A stretch of 64,000 bases of DNA from JANQPD01 sp963715655 (GTDB lineage Bacteria; Bacteroidota; Bacteroidia; Flavobacteriales; Schleiferiaceae): the NCBI GenBank assembly GCA_963715655.1, contig OY970262.1, positions 3,410,001 through 3,474,000 on the forward strand, in the 5' to 3' direction. This document shows positions 24,253 through 31,986 of the stretch, piece by piece. Position numbers and translations under genes: made by a program. How positions within the stretch are numbered: position 1 is the stretch's first letter; the number at the start of each line of letters is the position of its first letter. Under the pieces are notes generated by a model. It was not told where the DNA came from, did no database searches, and saw only the letters and a program-made list of their open reading frames with translations.

Positions 24253-25182
24253 TTGCACCAAAATTTTTTAACCACCATTGGTAATACGCCTTTAATACGG
24301 CTTAATAGTCTTCCGCTTAAAGCGATGATTTACGGAAAATTTGAGAGTTTTAACCCCGGGCATTCTGCAAAAGACAGAATTGCTTTGCACATGGTTGCTA
24401 AACTAGAAGAGGAAGGCAAACTAAAAGTTGGCGGCACCGTAGTAGAAGCCAGCAGCGGTAATACGGCACGTAGCTTAGCTATGATTTGTGCCATAAAAAA
24501 CTACCGATGTGTAATTTTTACTACCACAAAAATCTCAAACGAAAAAAAGAAAATACTAGAGCTTTACGGTGCAGAAGTACACGTATGCCCAAAAGAAGCT
24601 AAATACGATGCACCCGAAAGCTATTACGAGCAAGCGGCTGCTTTTGCAGAAAAAACCGAGGGAGCCGTATATATAAATCAATATGTTAATAACGGCAATG
24701 CAGAGGCGCATTATTTAAGTACGGGACCGGAAATATGGGAGCAAACAAAAGGGAATATAACACATTTTATATGCTGCGCAGGCACAGGTGGCACCATTAG
24801 TGGCGCTGCAAAATATTTAAAAGAACAAAATCCTGCTATACAAATATGGGCGGTAGATGCTGTGGGAAGCTTACTTACTAAGTATTTTAACACAGGCGAA
24901 ATAGATGAAAAGGAACTAGCACCTTACGCTTTAGAAGGTGTGGGGAAAAATATGATTCCGGGAAGTTTAGATAACACTTATATTGATGCCTATATTCAGG
25001 TAAACGACACGGAAAGTTTAGCACGAATAAAACCTTTTGCAACCTCTGAAGGACTTTTAGTTGGCCCTTCAGGTGGTGCTGTTTTACAAGCTTTGCACCA
25101 GCAAAAAAAAATGTTAAATCCTTCAAACGTAGTGGTAGCCTTGTTTTCCGACCATGGCGTAAGTTATTTAAGTAAATTGTAA
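24253..25182 (+). CDS. cysteine synthase-like PLP enzyme
   Basis: A 309-residue fold-type II PLP enzyme. The family N-terminus FLTTIGNTPLIRL is present, the PLP lysine lies in NPGHSAKDRIALHM, the phosphate/substrate loop is EASSGNTARSLAM and the glycine loop is CCAGTGGTISGAAKYLKE; the end has GPSGGAVLQAL and SDHGVSYLSKL. The family makes cysteine from O-acetylserine or cystathionine from serine. The loop SSGNTA deviates from TSGNTG of CysK, so cystathionine beta-synthase or another beta-replacement is possible. No ATG lies before residue 24, a -7 promoter covers the first TTG, and an in-frame TGA is at 24214, so TTG 24253 is the best start. Confidence 0.8.
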   Translation: MHQNFLTTIGNTPLIRLNSLPLKAMIYGKFESFNPGHSAKDRIALHMVAKLEEEGKLKVGGTVVEASSGNTARSLAMICAIKNYRCVIFTTTKISNEKKKILELYGAEVHVCPKEAKYDAPESYYEQAAAFAEKTEGAVYINQYVNNGNAEAHYLSTGPEIWEQTKGNITHFICCAGTGGTISGAAKYLKEQNPAIQIWAVDAVGSLLTKYFNTGEIDEKELAPYALEGVGKNMIPGSLDNTYIDAYIQVNDTESLARIKPFATSEGLLVGPSGGAVLQALHQQKKMLNPSNVVVALFSDHGVSYLSKL

Positions 25183-25242
25183 AACTTATTGGCATAGTTT
25201 TTAGATTGCAGTACTCAATATTAATAATTTAAAAACCAATCC

Positions 25243-25857
25243 ATGAAAAATCAATTATTCAAACTGATGCTGGTTGCCTTGGCCACCTCACTTTTTACCG
25301 CCTGCTCGCAGTCAAAAAGCGTTACGGAAACCCAAACCGACAGGCAAACGCACCGCTACAACAAAACCTATTATGGCAACCGTATAATTTACAGGGAAAA
25401 CGTAGAAAAAGATATTCCTGCAAAAGAAATTGTAGCAAGCTTTGATAACTCCACTACAACAAAAAGGAAAGATATTATAATTGTAAAAGAGCAAAAAGAA
25501 CTAGCAGGTAGTGCAAGCAAACCTAATCAACGGGTAAAAGACCTGCGTACTACAACAAGCTCAAATAGTTACGATTATCATTTTAAATCTCAACAATCAA
25601 AAAACAATCAAGAAAAAATTCTTGCGTCTCCAGATGCAACTAATGATTCCTCTGATGTATTTGCAATTTTAGGTTTCATTTTAGGTTTGATTGGGTTAAT
25701 CTTTTTTTGGCTACCCATCCTAAATTTAATCTTTATTATACCCGGTTTGGTGTTCAGTATTTTAGGTTTAGATAGCAGTTCATCTAGAGGCTTAGCCATT
25801 GCAGGTGTAGTGCTTAGTGCACTTGCATTGCTGATATTCCTGCTAATACTGATTTAA
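25243..25857 (+). CDS. lipoprotein with C-terminal DUF4190-like membrane hairpin
   Basis: A 204-residue protein with a lipoprotein signal (KLMLVALATSLFTAC, Cys about 21), a hydrophilic basic stretch (about 22-140, no recognised domain) and two C-terminal membrane segments, AILGFILGLIGLIFFWLPIL and LAIAGVVLSALALLIFLLIL, that match the DUF4190 pattern. The combination of a lipid anchor and two transmembrane segments is typical of small Bacteroidetes envelope proteins. Function unknown. A strong terminator follows. Confidence 0.7.
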   Translation: MKNQLFKLMLVALATSLFTACSQSKSVTETQTDRQTHRYNKTYYGNRIIYRENVEKDIPAKEIVASFDNSTTTKRKDIIIVKEQKELAGSASKPNQRVKDLRTTTSSNSYDYHFKSQQSKNNQEKILASPDATNDSSDVFAILGFILGLIGLIFFWLPILNLIFIIPGLVFSILGLDSSSSRGLAIAGVVLSALALLIFLLILI

Positions 25858-25886
25858 ATTAATAACTTTTTAGAAACACAAATAAC

Positions 25887-25919
25887 AAAGGCTGCCCAAC
25901 TTTTAGGCAGCCTTTTTTT
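25887..25919. terminator. hairpin terminator
   Basis: AAAGGCTGCC / GGCAGCCTTT with seven T, between the convergent lipoprotein and hmgA genes; can serve both. Confidence 0.85.
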
Positions 25920-25934
25920 AATATACCTATTCTA

Positions 25935-27092
25935 TCACTCCACCCAACTTTTCCAATAATCGCCACTATCTAAGCCCAAAGCTTCTTCCGTAACCATTAA
26001 GGGTTTAAACGTATCTACCATTACGGCAAGTTCTTCTGTTTTGGTTTGGCCTACGCTTTTTTCATACAACCCTGGGTGTGGCCCATGCGGAATACCGGCC
26101 GGATGCAAACTTATAAAGCCTCTATCTACGTGCGCGCGGCTCATAAAATCACCATCTACATAGTATAAAACTTCATCGCTATCTATATTACTATGGTTAT
26201 ACGGTGCGGGTATTGCCTCCGGATGATAATCATACAAACGCGGTACAAAAGAGCAAATTACAAAACCGCCACTTTCAAACGTTTGGTGTACGGGTGGTGG
26301 CTGATGCACACGCCCCGTTATCGGTTCAAAATCTTTAATATTAAACGCATACGGATAATTATAACCATCCCAACCTACTACATCAAAAGGATGAGAAGCA
26401 TACGTTAAATGATGTAGGGCATTTTGCTTTTTCACCTTTATTAAAAATGCTCCTTTTTCATCTATCGGGTTTAAGTTTTGTGGTTTACGTATATCACGTT
26501 CGCAAAAGGGCGAATGTTCTAGTAGCTGACCAAAATGATTGCGGTAACGCTTAGGCGTATAAACGGGAGTAAAAGATTCTACAATAAAAAGCCTGTTATC
26601 AGCATCCTTAAAATGTATTTGATAAATCATGCCGCGAGGAATAATTAAATAATCTCCGTAGCCAAATTCAATATCACCTAAAAAAGTTTTTAAAATGCCG
26701 CTGCCTTTGTGTATAAAAATCACCTCATCGGCATCGGTATTTTTATAAAAATACTCGGTGGTGCTGTTTTGTGGAGCGGCTACACTAATATGGCAATCAC
26801 TGTTTACCAACATACGCTTGCGGGCTTCTAAGTAATCACCGGTTGGTTTGGCCTGCCAACTATCTAGCATTAAGCTAGTAATGTTATTGCCTACCGCAAT
26901 TTTTGGCGTTACATCTATTACCGCTCCAATTTTTGCTACCTGTGTAGGGCGGTGTAAATGATATAGTAAACTACTCATACCGGCAAAACCTACAGTACCA
27001 AATAGCTGCTCATAGTGCAAGGTTCCATCGGGTTTTTTAAAAGTGGTGTGTCGCTTATGCGGAAATTTTCCTAAAGAATGATAAAAAGGCAT
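25935..27092 (-). CDS. hmgA: homogentisate 1,2-dioxygenase
   Basis: Opens the ring of homogentisate to maleylacetoacetate, the step after HppD. The 385 residues match the bacterial short form. The start is MPFYHSLGKFPHKRHT; a TTG two codons upstream is ignored. A cupin fold is evident (GDYLIIPRGMIYQIHF), with the metal-binding region in CSFVPRLYDYHPEAIPAPYN, HSNIDSDEVLYYVDGDF and GFISLHPAGIPHGPHPG carrying the conserved His and Glu residues. No fumarylacetoacetase or maleylacetoacetate isomerase gene is in the window, so the lower pathway must be elsewhere. Confidence 0.95.
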   Translation of the reverse strand: MPFYHSLGKFPHKRHTTFKKPDGTLHYEQLFGTVGFAGMSSLLYHLHRPTQVAKIGAVIDVTPKIAVGNNITSLMLDSWQAKPTGDYLEARKRMLVNSDCHISVAAPQNSTTEYFYKNTDADEVIFIHKGSGILKTFLGDIEFGYGDYLIIPRGMIYQIHFKDADNRLFIVESFTPVYTPKRYRNHFGQLLEHSPFCERDIRKPQNLNPIDEKGAFLIKVKKQNALHHLTYASHPFDVVGWDGYNYPYAFNIKDFEPITGRVHQPPPVHQTFESGGFVICSFVPRLYDYHPEAIPAPYNHSNIDSDEVLYYVDGDFMSRAHVDRGFISLHPAGIPHGPHPGLYEKSVGQTKTEELAVMVDTFKPLMVTEEALGLDSGDYWKSWVE

Positions 27093-27143
27093 GTACAATA
27101 ATTTTTACTTTGTAAAGATAAAGGATGAAAATTGTTTAATCAA

Positions 27144-28181
27144 CTACCCTAAATCCATCTTCTTATACCTAAAAAACCGCTTTTTCTGCTCCCTTTTTTG
27201 GCGCAGCTTTTTTTGATCTTCGGCTGGTAAATGAATAATTTTTTGGCAATCTGCAGAGCAAGTACCTTCCATTTTTTGCGCGCAAGCGGCACATTGTATA
27301 AAAAGCAAATTGCAATCTTTATTGGCGCAGTTTACGTGTATATCAGAGGTTTCCCCACATTGGTGGCATTTGGCTATTACTTCGTTGCCTATGGTTTCGC
27401 CCAAGCGCTCATCAAACACAAAGTTTTTGCCTTTAAATTTATTAGGCAGCTCGGCTTGTTTTATTTGGCGGGCGTAATCAATAATACCACCGTGCAATTG
27501 GTTTACGTTTTTAAAACCATGGTGCTTTAAATAGGCACTAGTTTTTTCGCAACGGATGCCGCCTGTGCAATACAACAATACTTGCTCTTCTTCTTTGCCT
27601 CTCAGCATTTCTAGCACTTCGGGTAATTCTTCTTTAAAGGTTTCAGCCTGCGGCAAAAGCGCGCCATCAAAATGGCCAATTTCACTTTCGTAATGGTTGC
27701 GAATGTCCACCACAATGGCTTTTCCGCTGTCCATAGCCGCGTTCCATTCTTGGGCGTTTAGGTGCTTACCTACGTTGGTTACATCATAACTATCAGGCGT
27801 AAGCCCATCGGCTACAATGTTTTGCCGCACTTTTACGGTAAGTTTTATAAAAGATTTTCCATCATCTTCCACGGCAATTTTAAACGGTACATCTTTAAAT
27901 TCAGCAAGGGTATAAAGCTGTTCAGCAAATGTTGTCCAATTATGCTCCGGTACATTCATCTGTGCATTTATACCTTCGTGCGAAACATAAATTCTACCCA
28001 AGCAATTTAAAGTACGCCACATATCAAACAGCTGGTCGCGCATGGCTTGTGGATTATCCAACAAAACATATTTATAAAAAGAAACTGTTCTACGCGTAAA
28101 TGTTTCAGCCTCTAAGCGCTGCTTAAGTTCCTCTGGGCTAAGCCTGTTTATTAATTCTTTTTTTCCTGCGTTGGGATCCAT
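27144..28181 (-). CDS. trhO: tRNA uridine(34) hydroxylase, rhodanese family
   Basis: Hydroxylates U34 of tRNAs with oxygen to give ho5U. The 345 residues contain the N-terminal YceA domain (KYVLLDNPQAMRDQLFDMW, RIYVSHEGINAQMNVP), a rhodanese domain with LLYCTGGIRCEKTSAYL holding the catalytic Cys, and a Cys-rich C-terminal segment (CHQCGETSDIHVNC, CNLLFIQCAACAQ, CSADC) that probably binds zinc. The -7 element TAATTTTG is on the minus strand at 28209-28202. A diverged copy of its promoter and first 30 or so codons lies 300 bases upstream. Confidence 0.94.
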   Translation of the reverse strand: MDPNAGKKELINRLSPEELKQRLEAETFTRRTVSFYKYVLLDNPQAMRDQLFDMWRTLNCLGRIYVSHEGINAQMNVPEHNWTTFAEQLYTLAEFKDVPFKIAVEDDGKSFIKLTVKVRQNIVADGLTPDSYDVTNVGKHLNAQEWNAAMDSGKAIVVDIRNHYESEIGHFDGALLPQAETFKEELPEVLEMLRGKEEEQVLLYCTGGIRCEKTSAYLKHHGFKNVNQLHGGIIDYARQIKQAELPNKFKGKNFVFDERLGETIGNEVIAKCHQCGETSDIHVNCANKDCNLLFIQCAACAQKMEGTCSADCQKIIHLPAEDQKKLRQKREQKKRFFRYKKMDLG

Positions 28182-28201
28182 CCTTTTGAGTTTACTAAGT
28201 G

Positions 28202-28209
28202 CAAAATTA
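28202..28209 (-). promoter_or_regulatory. -7 element TAATTTTG of trhO
   Basis: Exact TAnnTTTG match 20 bases before the trhO ATG; the same sequence at the same distance stands before the trhO remnant (28512-28505). Confidence 0.55.
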
Positions 28210-28218
28210 CAAAGTGCA

Positions 28219-28359
28219 GAAAAAATAAACTACCTACATCAAAACCCTGTAAAAGCAGGATTCGTTAAGCGTGCAAAAGATTATTTATATAGTAGTGCCA
28301 GTATTTATAAAGGAAATAAGGGTCTTTTGGAGGTTGTTGTGGTAGAAATGCAGCAATAA
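28219..28359 (+). pseudogene. C-terminal remnant of a REP-associated tyrosine transposase (RAYT)
   Basis: About 46 codons read EKINYLHQNPVKAGFVKRAK and DYLYSSASIYKGNKGLLEV, which is the conserved C-terminal helix and tail of IS200-like Y1 transposases of the RAYT type (usually KLxYIHxNPVxAGLVxxPEDYxYSSA). The HUH motif and the catalytic tyrosine region are absent, so it is a fragment. The open frame extends artificially into the trhO start at 28171. It sits exactly between trhO and the trhO 5' remnant. Confidence 0.8.
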
Positions 28360-28374
28360 ATACTAGGCACCACG

Positions 28375-28484
28375 CAATGTAATGACGCGGCAGCAGGGAA
28401 AAAGTTTCCACGTCAAGTCGGTTGCGCAAATCTTCGGGGCTCAACCTTTTAATTACTTCTTTTTTTTCCTGCGTTGGGGTCCAT
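28375..28484 (-). pseudogene. diverged 5' remnant of a second trhO copy
   Basis: From the ATG at 28484, MDPNAGKK is followed, after correcting one extra A in an eight-A run (28467-28460), by EVIKRLSPEDLRNRLDVETF, clearly related to ELINRLSPEELKQRLEAETF of trhO but with many codon differences. Similarity fades after about 30 codons. The TAATTTTG promoter element is kept at 28512-28505 in the same position relative to the ATG. It is a dead fragment of an old or foreign trhO. Confidence 0.8.
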
Positions 28485-28563
28485 GGCGTACGATTTTCTT
28501 AACGCAAAATTACAAAGGCTTTAAAAAGTGATGTCCTACACATTTGAAATTTGACAGAAGTAA

Positions 28564-28571
28564 TATATTTG
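28564..28571 (+). promoter_or_regulatory. -7 element TATATTTG
   Basis: Exact TAnnTTTG match with a TTTG at 28543-28546, 17 bases upstream; drives the outer-membrane protein gene whose TTG start is at 28603. Confidence 0.55.
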
Positions 28572-28602
28572 ACTTTTCGTTTTTTATTAAAACCACTCAA
28601 CC

Positions 28603-29415
28603 TTGAAATCATTTGCCCTGTTTTTTTTAGTGACACTTTCGAGTATAAGCTATAGTCAAAGTAAATATATTAATATTCAGGCTGGTTATGGACTTGGAAC
28701 GCCAGGGTTTTCTACAACCGTAAGTAATCCCAACATGTTTGGTGAAGTGATAAGTGTTAAATCTGTTCAATTAGCAGGAGGTTTAAATGCTGGGGTTGGT
28801 TTTGGACTAATCAATAAAAAAAACTGGGGTGTAGATTTTAATTTCGCTTATCAAAATCAGCTAGGACAAGAGTTTGTAACTAAGCTAGCCGCTAACAATT
28901 CAAGGTTAGCACAAACTATCACCGAAACCTTTTATTCGACCAGTTTCCGTTTTTCACCTGCGTTAAGAATACAAGTTGAAAAAAGTAATTTCACCCCCTT
29001 TTTAAGTATTGGCCCTAGCATACTTTATAGTTCATTTCTAGTAGAAACTGAGTTCGAAAATAGTTTTGCCATCTCGCTGATTGAAGAAGAGTTTACAAAC
29101 GGCTTTTCCTTTGGTGCCGTTGCTTGTATAGGTATTGAAAAACAAATACGCCAAAAGGTATTTATATATGCAGCTGTTCAATATGCTGCCGCCTATATAA
29201 GCCCAACAAGATCTGACATTGTAAAATTTGAGGTGGATAATGTTAGCAGACTTGATGATTTAACCTATTCAGAAAAAGAAACGATATATGAAAAATCTTA
29301 TTCCGTTAGAAATGAGCAATCATCACAAAATCCTTTAGCGTCAACTGTAAGAGCACGTCAAACTTTTTCTTATAGTGCCGTAAATGTAGTTTTTGGAATT
29401 CGTAGAATTTTTTAA
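28603..29415 (+). CDS. outer-membrane beta-barrel protein
   Basis: A 270-residue protein with a signal peptide (KSFALFFLVTLSSISYSQ) and alternating hydrophobic strands typical of small eight- to twelve-stranded barrels (YINIQAGYGLGTPG, WGVDFNFAYQNQ, FRFSPALRIQVEKSNFTPFL, FGAVACIGIEKQ, VFIYAAVQYAAAY), ending SAVNVVFGIRRIF with a terminal aromatic residue. The start is TTG: it begins the signal peptide, and a promoter lies at the right distance. No specific family is recognised. Confidence 0.7.
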   Translation: MKSFALFFLVTLSSISYSQSKYINIQAGYGLGTPGFSTTVSNPNMFGEVISVKSVQLAGGLNAGVGFGLINKKNWGVDFNFAYQNQLGQEFVTKLAANNSRLAQTITETFYSTSFRFSPALRIQVEKSNFTPFLSIGPSILYSSFLVETEFENSFAISLIEEEFTNGFSFGAVACIGIEKQIRQKVFIYAAVQYAAAYISPTRSDIVKFEVDNVSRLDDLTYSEKETIYEKSYSVRNEQSSQNPLASTVRARQTFSYSAVNVVFGIRRIF

Positions 29416-29471
29416 GCCATATAGTACCAAATAAACTTGTGGCCTATATTATAAATATTGCAACCCCTCTC

Positions 29472-29479
29472 TATATTTG
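29472..29479 (+). promoter_or_regulatory. -7 element TATATTTG
   Basis: Exact match 25 bases upstream of the tdh ATG at 29505; no clear -33. Confidence 0.5.
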
Positions 29480-29504
29480 CGCCTCTCTCAAACAACGCAA
29501 CTGA

Positions 29505-30443
29505 ATGGCACAACAAAATATTTTAGTATTGGGCGCTGGTGGGCAAATAGGCACCGAACTAGTGGAAGGCTTGCGCAAAATTTATGGTAACGCACATGTT
29601 ATTTCTAGCGATATTAAGGAAACTCCATCCCAAATTTTATTAGAGGGCCCATTTGAAGTGATTAACGCCATGGATGCCAACCGTATTGAAGCGGTTGTTA
29701 CAAAATATAAGGTTACCCAAGTGTATCATTTAGTAGCCATGCTTTCGGCTACAGCCGAAAAAATGCCGCGTAAGGGCTGGGATTTGAATATGGAAACGCT
29801 TTTTAGCGTTTTAGAAATGGCTAAAGACAAAAAAATTGAAAAAGTGTTTTGGCCCAGTAGCATTGCTTCTTTTGGGCCAACTACGCCAAAAGTTAATGTA
29901 CCGCAGCACACAGTAATGGATCCTACCACGGTGTACGGTATTAGCAAACTTACCGGTGAACTTTGGTGTGATTATTACCACAAAAAATTTGGTGTGGATG
30001 TACGCAGCCTGCGCTATCCGGGGCTTATTAGCTACAAAACCGCTCCGGGCGGAGGTACTACCGATTATGCCGTAGATATTTTTCATCAGGCAAAAGCCAA
30101 AGGCAGTTACGAATGCTTTTTAGCAGAAAAAACTGCCTTACCTATGATGTATATGCCGGATGCCATTAAAGCCACCATCGGTATTATGGAAGCACCGGCA
30201 GAACAGGTAAAAATTAGAACTTCTTACAATTTAGCTTCTTTTAGTTTTGACCCTAAAACGCTAGCCGAAGCCATTAAAAAACACATTCCAGATTTTAGCA
30301 TTACCTACGCTCCTGATGAGCGCCAAGTCATTGCACAAAACTGGCCGCAAAGCATTGACGATAGCCCTGCACGAGAAGATTGGAACTGGCAAAATGAATA
30401 TAGCCTAGAAGATATGGTGAAGGAAATGTTGGAGAACGTATGA
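29505..30443 (+). CDS. L-threonine 3-dehydrogenase, SDR type
   Basis: A 312-residue NAD-dependent enzyme of the extended SDR superfamily. It has ILVLGAGGQIGTELVEGL for NAD, the DMNR-like segment, VYHLVAMLSATAEKMP, the Ser in FWPSSIASFGP, the catalytic Tyr-Lys in TTVYGISKLTGELWCDYY and the hallmark RSLRYPGLISYKTAPGGGTT of threonine dehydrogenases. It oxidises threonine to 2-amino-3-ketobutyrate; the lyase that would follow (kbl) is not in the window. Single-gene unit. Confidence 0.9.
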   Translation: MAQQNILVLGAGGQIGTELVEGLRKIYGNAHVISSDIKETPSQILLEGPFEVINAMDANRIEAVVTKYKVTQVYHLVAMLSATAEKMPRKGWDLNMETLFSVLEMAKDKKIEKVFWPSSIASFGPTTPKVNVPQHTVMDPTTVYGISKLTGELWCDYYHKKFGVDVRSLRYPGLISYKTAPGGGTTDYAVDIFHQAKAKGSYECFLAEKTALPMMYMPDAIKATIGIMEAPAEQVKIRTSYNLASFSFDPKTLAEAIKKHIPDFSITYAPDERQVIAQNWPQSIDDSPAREDWNWQNEYSLEDMVKEMLENV

Positions 30444-30671
30444 TAACACACGGATGTAGCCGATTAAACAGATGAGCGGGGATTTTTAAAAGGTTTCTTT
30501 TACATATAGAAGAAGCTTTACAGCAATAGCTGATTAAAACTAATAGTTAACCTATACTCCTTTGCGAAACTTCTGTACGCCATAAAAACTCAACACAACT
30601 TTAACGATTAAAATGTACTAAAAAATTGGTTGCTAGGCGCACCTACTTTTCAAATACGCTTTATTCTAACC

Positions 30672-31910
30672 TTAAGCCCGTTTCAACTCCAACACCGTAA
30701 TTTCCGGCCAAATACCTACCCTTCCCGGGAAAGCTAAAAAGCCAAAACCACGGTTTACGTAAAGCGATTTTCCTTCACTTTGGTAGTGCCCCGCCCATTT
30801 TGGATAACGATATTTTACCGGGCTCCATTTAATAAAGCCTGGTATTTCAATTCCAAATTGCATTCCGTGGGTATGGCCACTTAGCGTAAGCTCTATTTCT
30901 TGCGGGTGTTTTTTTACAACTGCGTCAAAATGACTTGGATCATGGCTCATCAGCACCTTAAAATCTTTAGGATTTAATCCTGCTGTTGCTTTATTCAAAT
31001 CTCCGTGCTGAGCAAAACCTTTACCCCAATTTTCTACGCCTACCAAGTCTATGGTTTCGCTACTGCGCGATAACTTAACCGAGCGATTACGCAACAAATC
31101 AAACCCTATTTGCTCATGCACGCCATATAATTTTTCCATATTGGCCTGCTTTTCCTGTGGCGATGACCATTCTACATAATCACCATAATCATGATTTCCC
31201 AAAATGGAAAATTTGCCCATGGGTGCTTTCAATTGCTTAAAGGTATCAATCCATGGCTCCATTTCATCAGCCTTATTGTTTACCAAATCGCCCGTAAAAA
31301 GGATTACATCACTTTTTTGCGCATTAATCAAATCAATACCATATTGTATTTTCTCGGCATTATCAAAGCTCCCCGAGTGCACATCGCTAATTTGAGTAAT
31401 GGTAAAGCCATCAAAAGCATCCGGTAAATTGGCAAACGTTAGGGTCTTTTTAATTACGTTATAATTATAACGGCCTTTCCAAATACCGTGAATAATTCCC
31501 GCAAAGGGTATAGCAGCAAGCGCTAAAGCAGTGGTGCTCACAAATTTTCGTCTATCGGGTAAAAAATCACCTTGGCTATGGCCCGATATTTTTTGCACCG
31601 TACCCACTACCAAACGCACTACATCTTCGCCTAACAGCACTACAATTAAAATTAGTTTTGGTACAAAAAACAGAATAAAGGCGCCCATCAAATACGTAAA
31701 CCTTAAATTGGGTCGGGCAGCACCTCTATCAAAATTTAAAAAAGTGTAAAGCAGCGTCAGCATTAAGGCTACTGATATTCCCCAATATACATATCGCGCT
31801 AAGCCGCTGCCCTTAAAGGTAGTTTTAATAGCCTGAAAAGCATAAAAATCTACCAACAACAAAAAGCCGATAAAAAGGGCTAATCTTAAAATCAAAGTTC
31901 CTGTACTCAT
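30672..31910 (-). CDS. membrane-anchored metallophosphoesterase
   Basis: A 412-residue protein. Four hydrophobic segments occupy the first 150 residues, then a calcineurin-like phosphoesterase domain in the YkuE style: FTITQISDVHSGSF (first Asp/His), VILFTGDLVNNKADE, FSILGNHDYGDYVEW, VLMSHDPSHFDAVV and LTLSGHTHGMQFGI. All five metal-ligand blocks are present, so the enzyme should be active. The substrate is unknown; relatives are linked to lipid or nucleotide phosphoesters. ATG at 31910, 76 bases from the divergent polA start. Confidence 0.88.
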   Translation of the reverse strand: MSTGTLILRLALFIGFLLLVDFYAFQAIKTTFKGSGLARYVYWGISVALMLTLLYTFLNFDRGAARPNLRFTYLMGAFILFFVPKLILIVVLLGEDVVRLVVGTVQKISGHSQGDFLPDRRKFVSTTALALAAIPFAGIIHGIWKGRYNYNVIKKTLTFANLPDAFDGFTITQISDVHSGSFDNAEKIQYGIDLINAQKSDVILFTGDLVNNKADEMEPWIDTFKQLKAPMGKFSILGNHDYGDYVEWSSPQEKQANMEKLYGVHEQIGFDLLRNRSVKLSRSSETIDLVGVENWGKGFAQHGDLNKATAGLNPKDFKVLMSHDPSHFDAVVKKHPQEIELTLSGHTHGMQFGIEIPGFIKWSPVKYRYPKWAGHYQSEGKSLYVNRGFGFLAFPGRVGIWPEITVLELKRA

Positions 31911-31986
31911 TAATTTTTTATTAAAATAAGGGCGGTAGTTTTAGCCCTTGGTCTTTTGGTTTTACTTTTAACCAAATTTTGCACGA

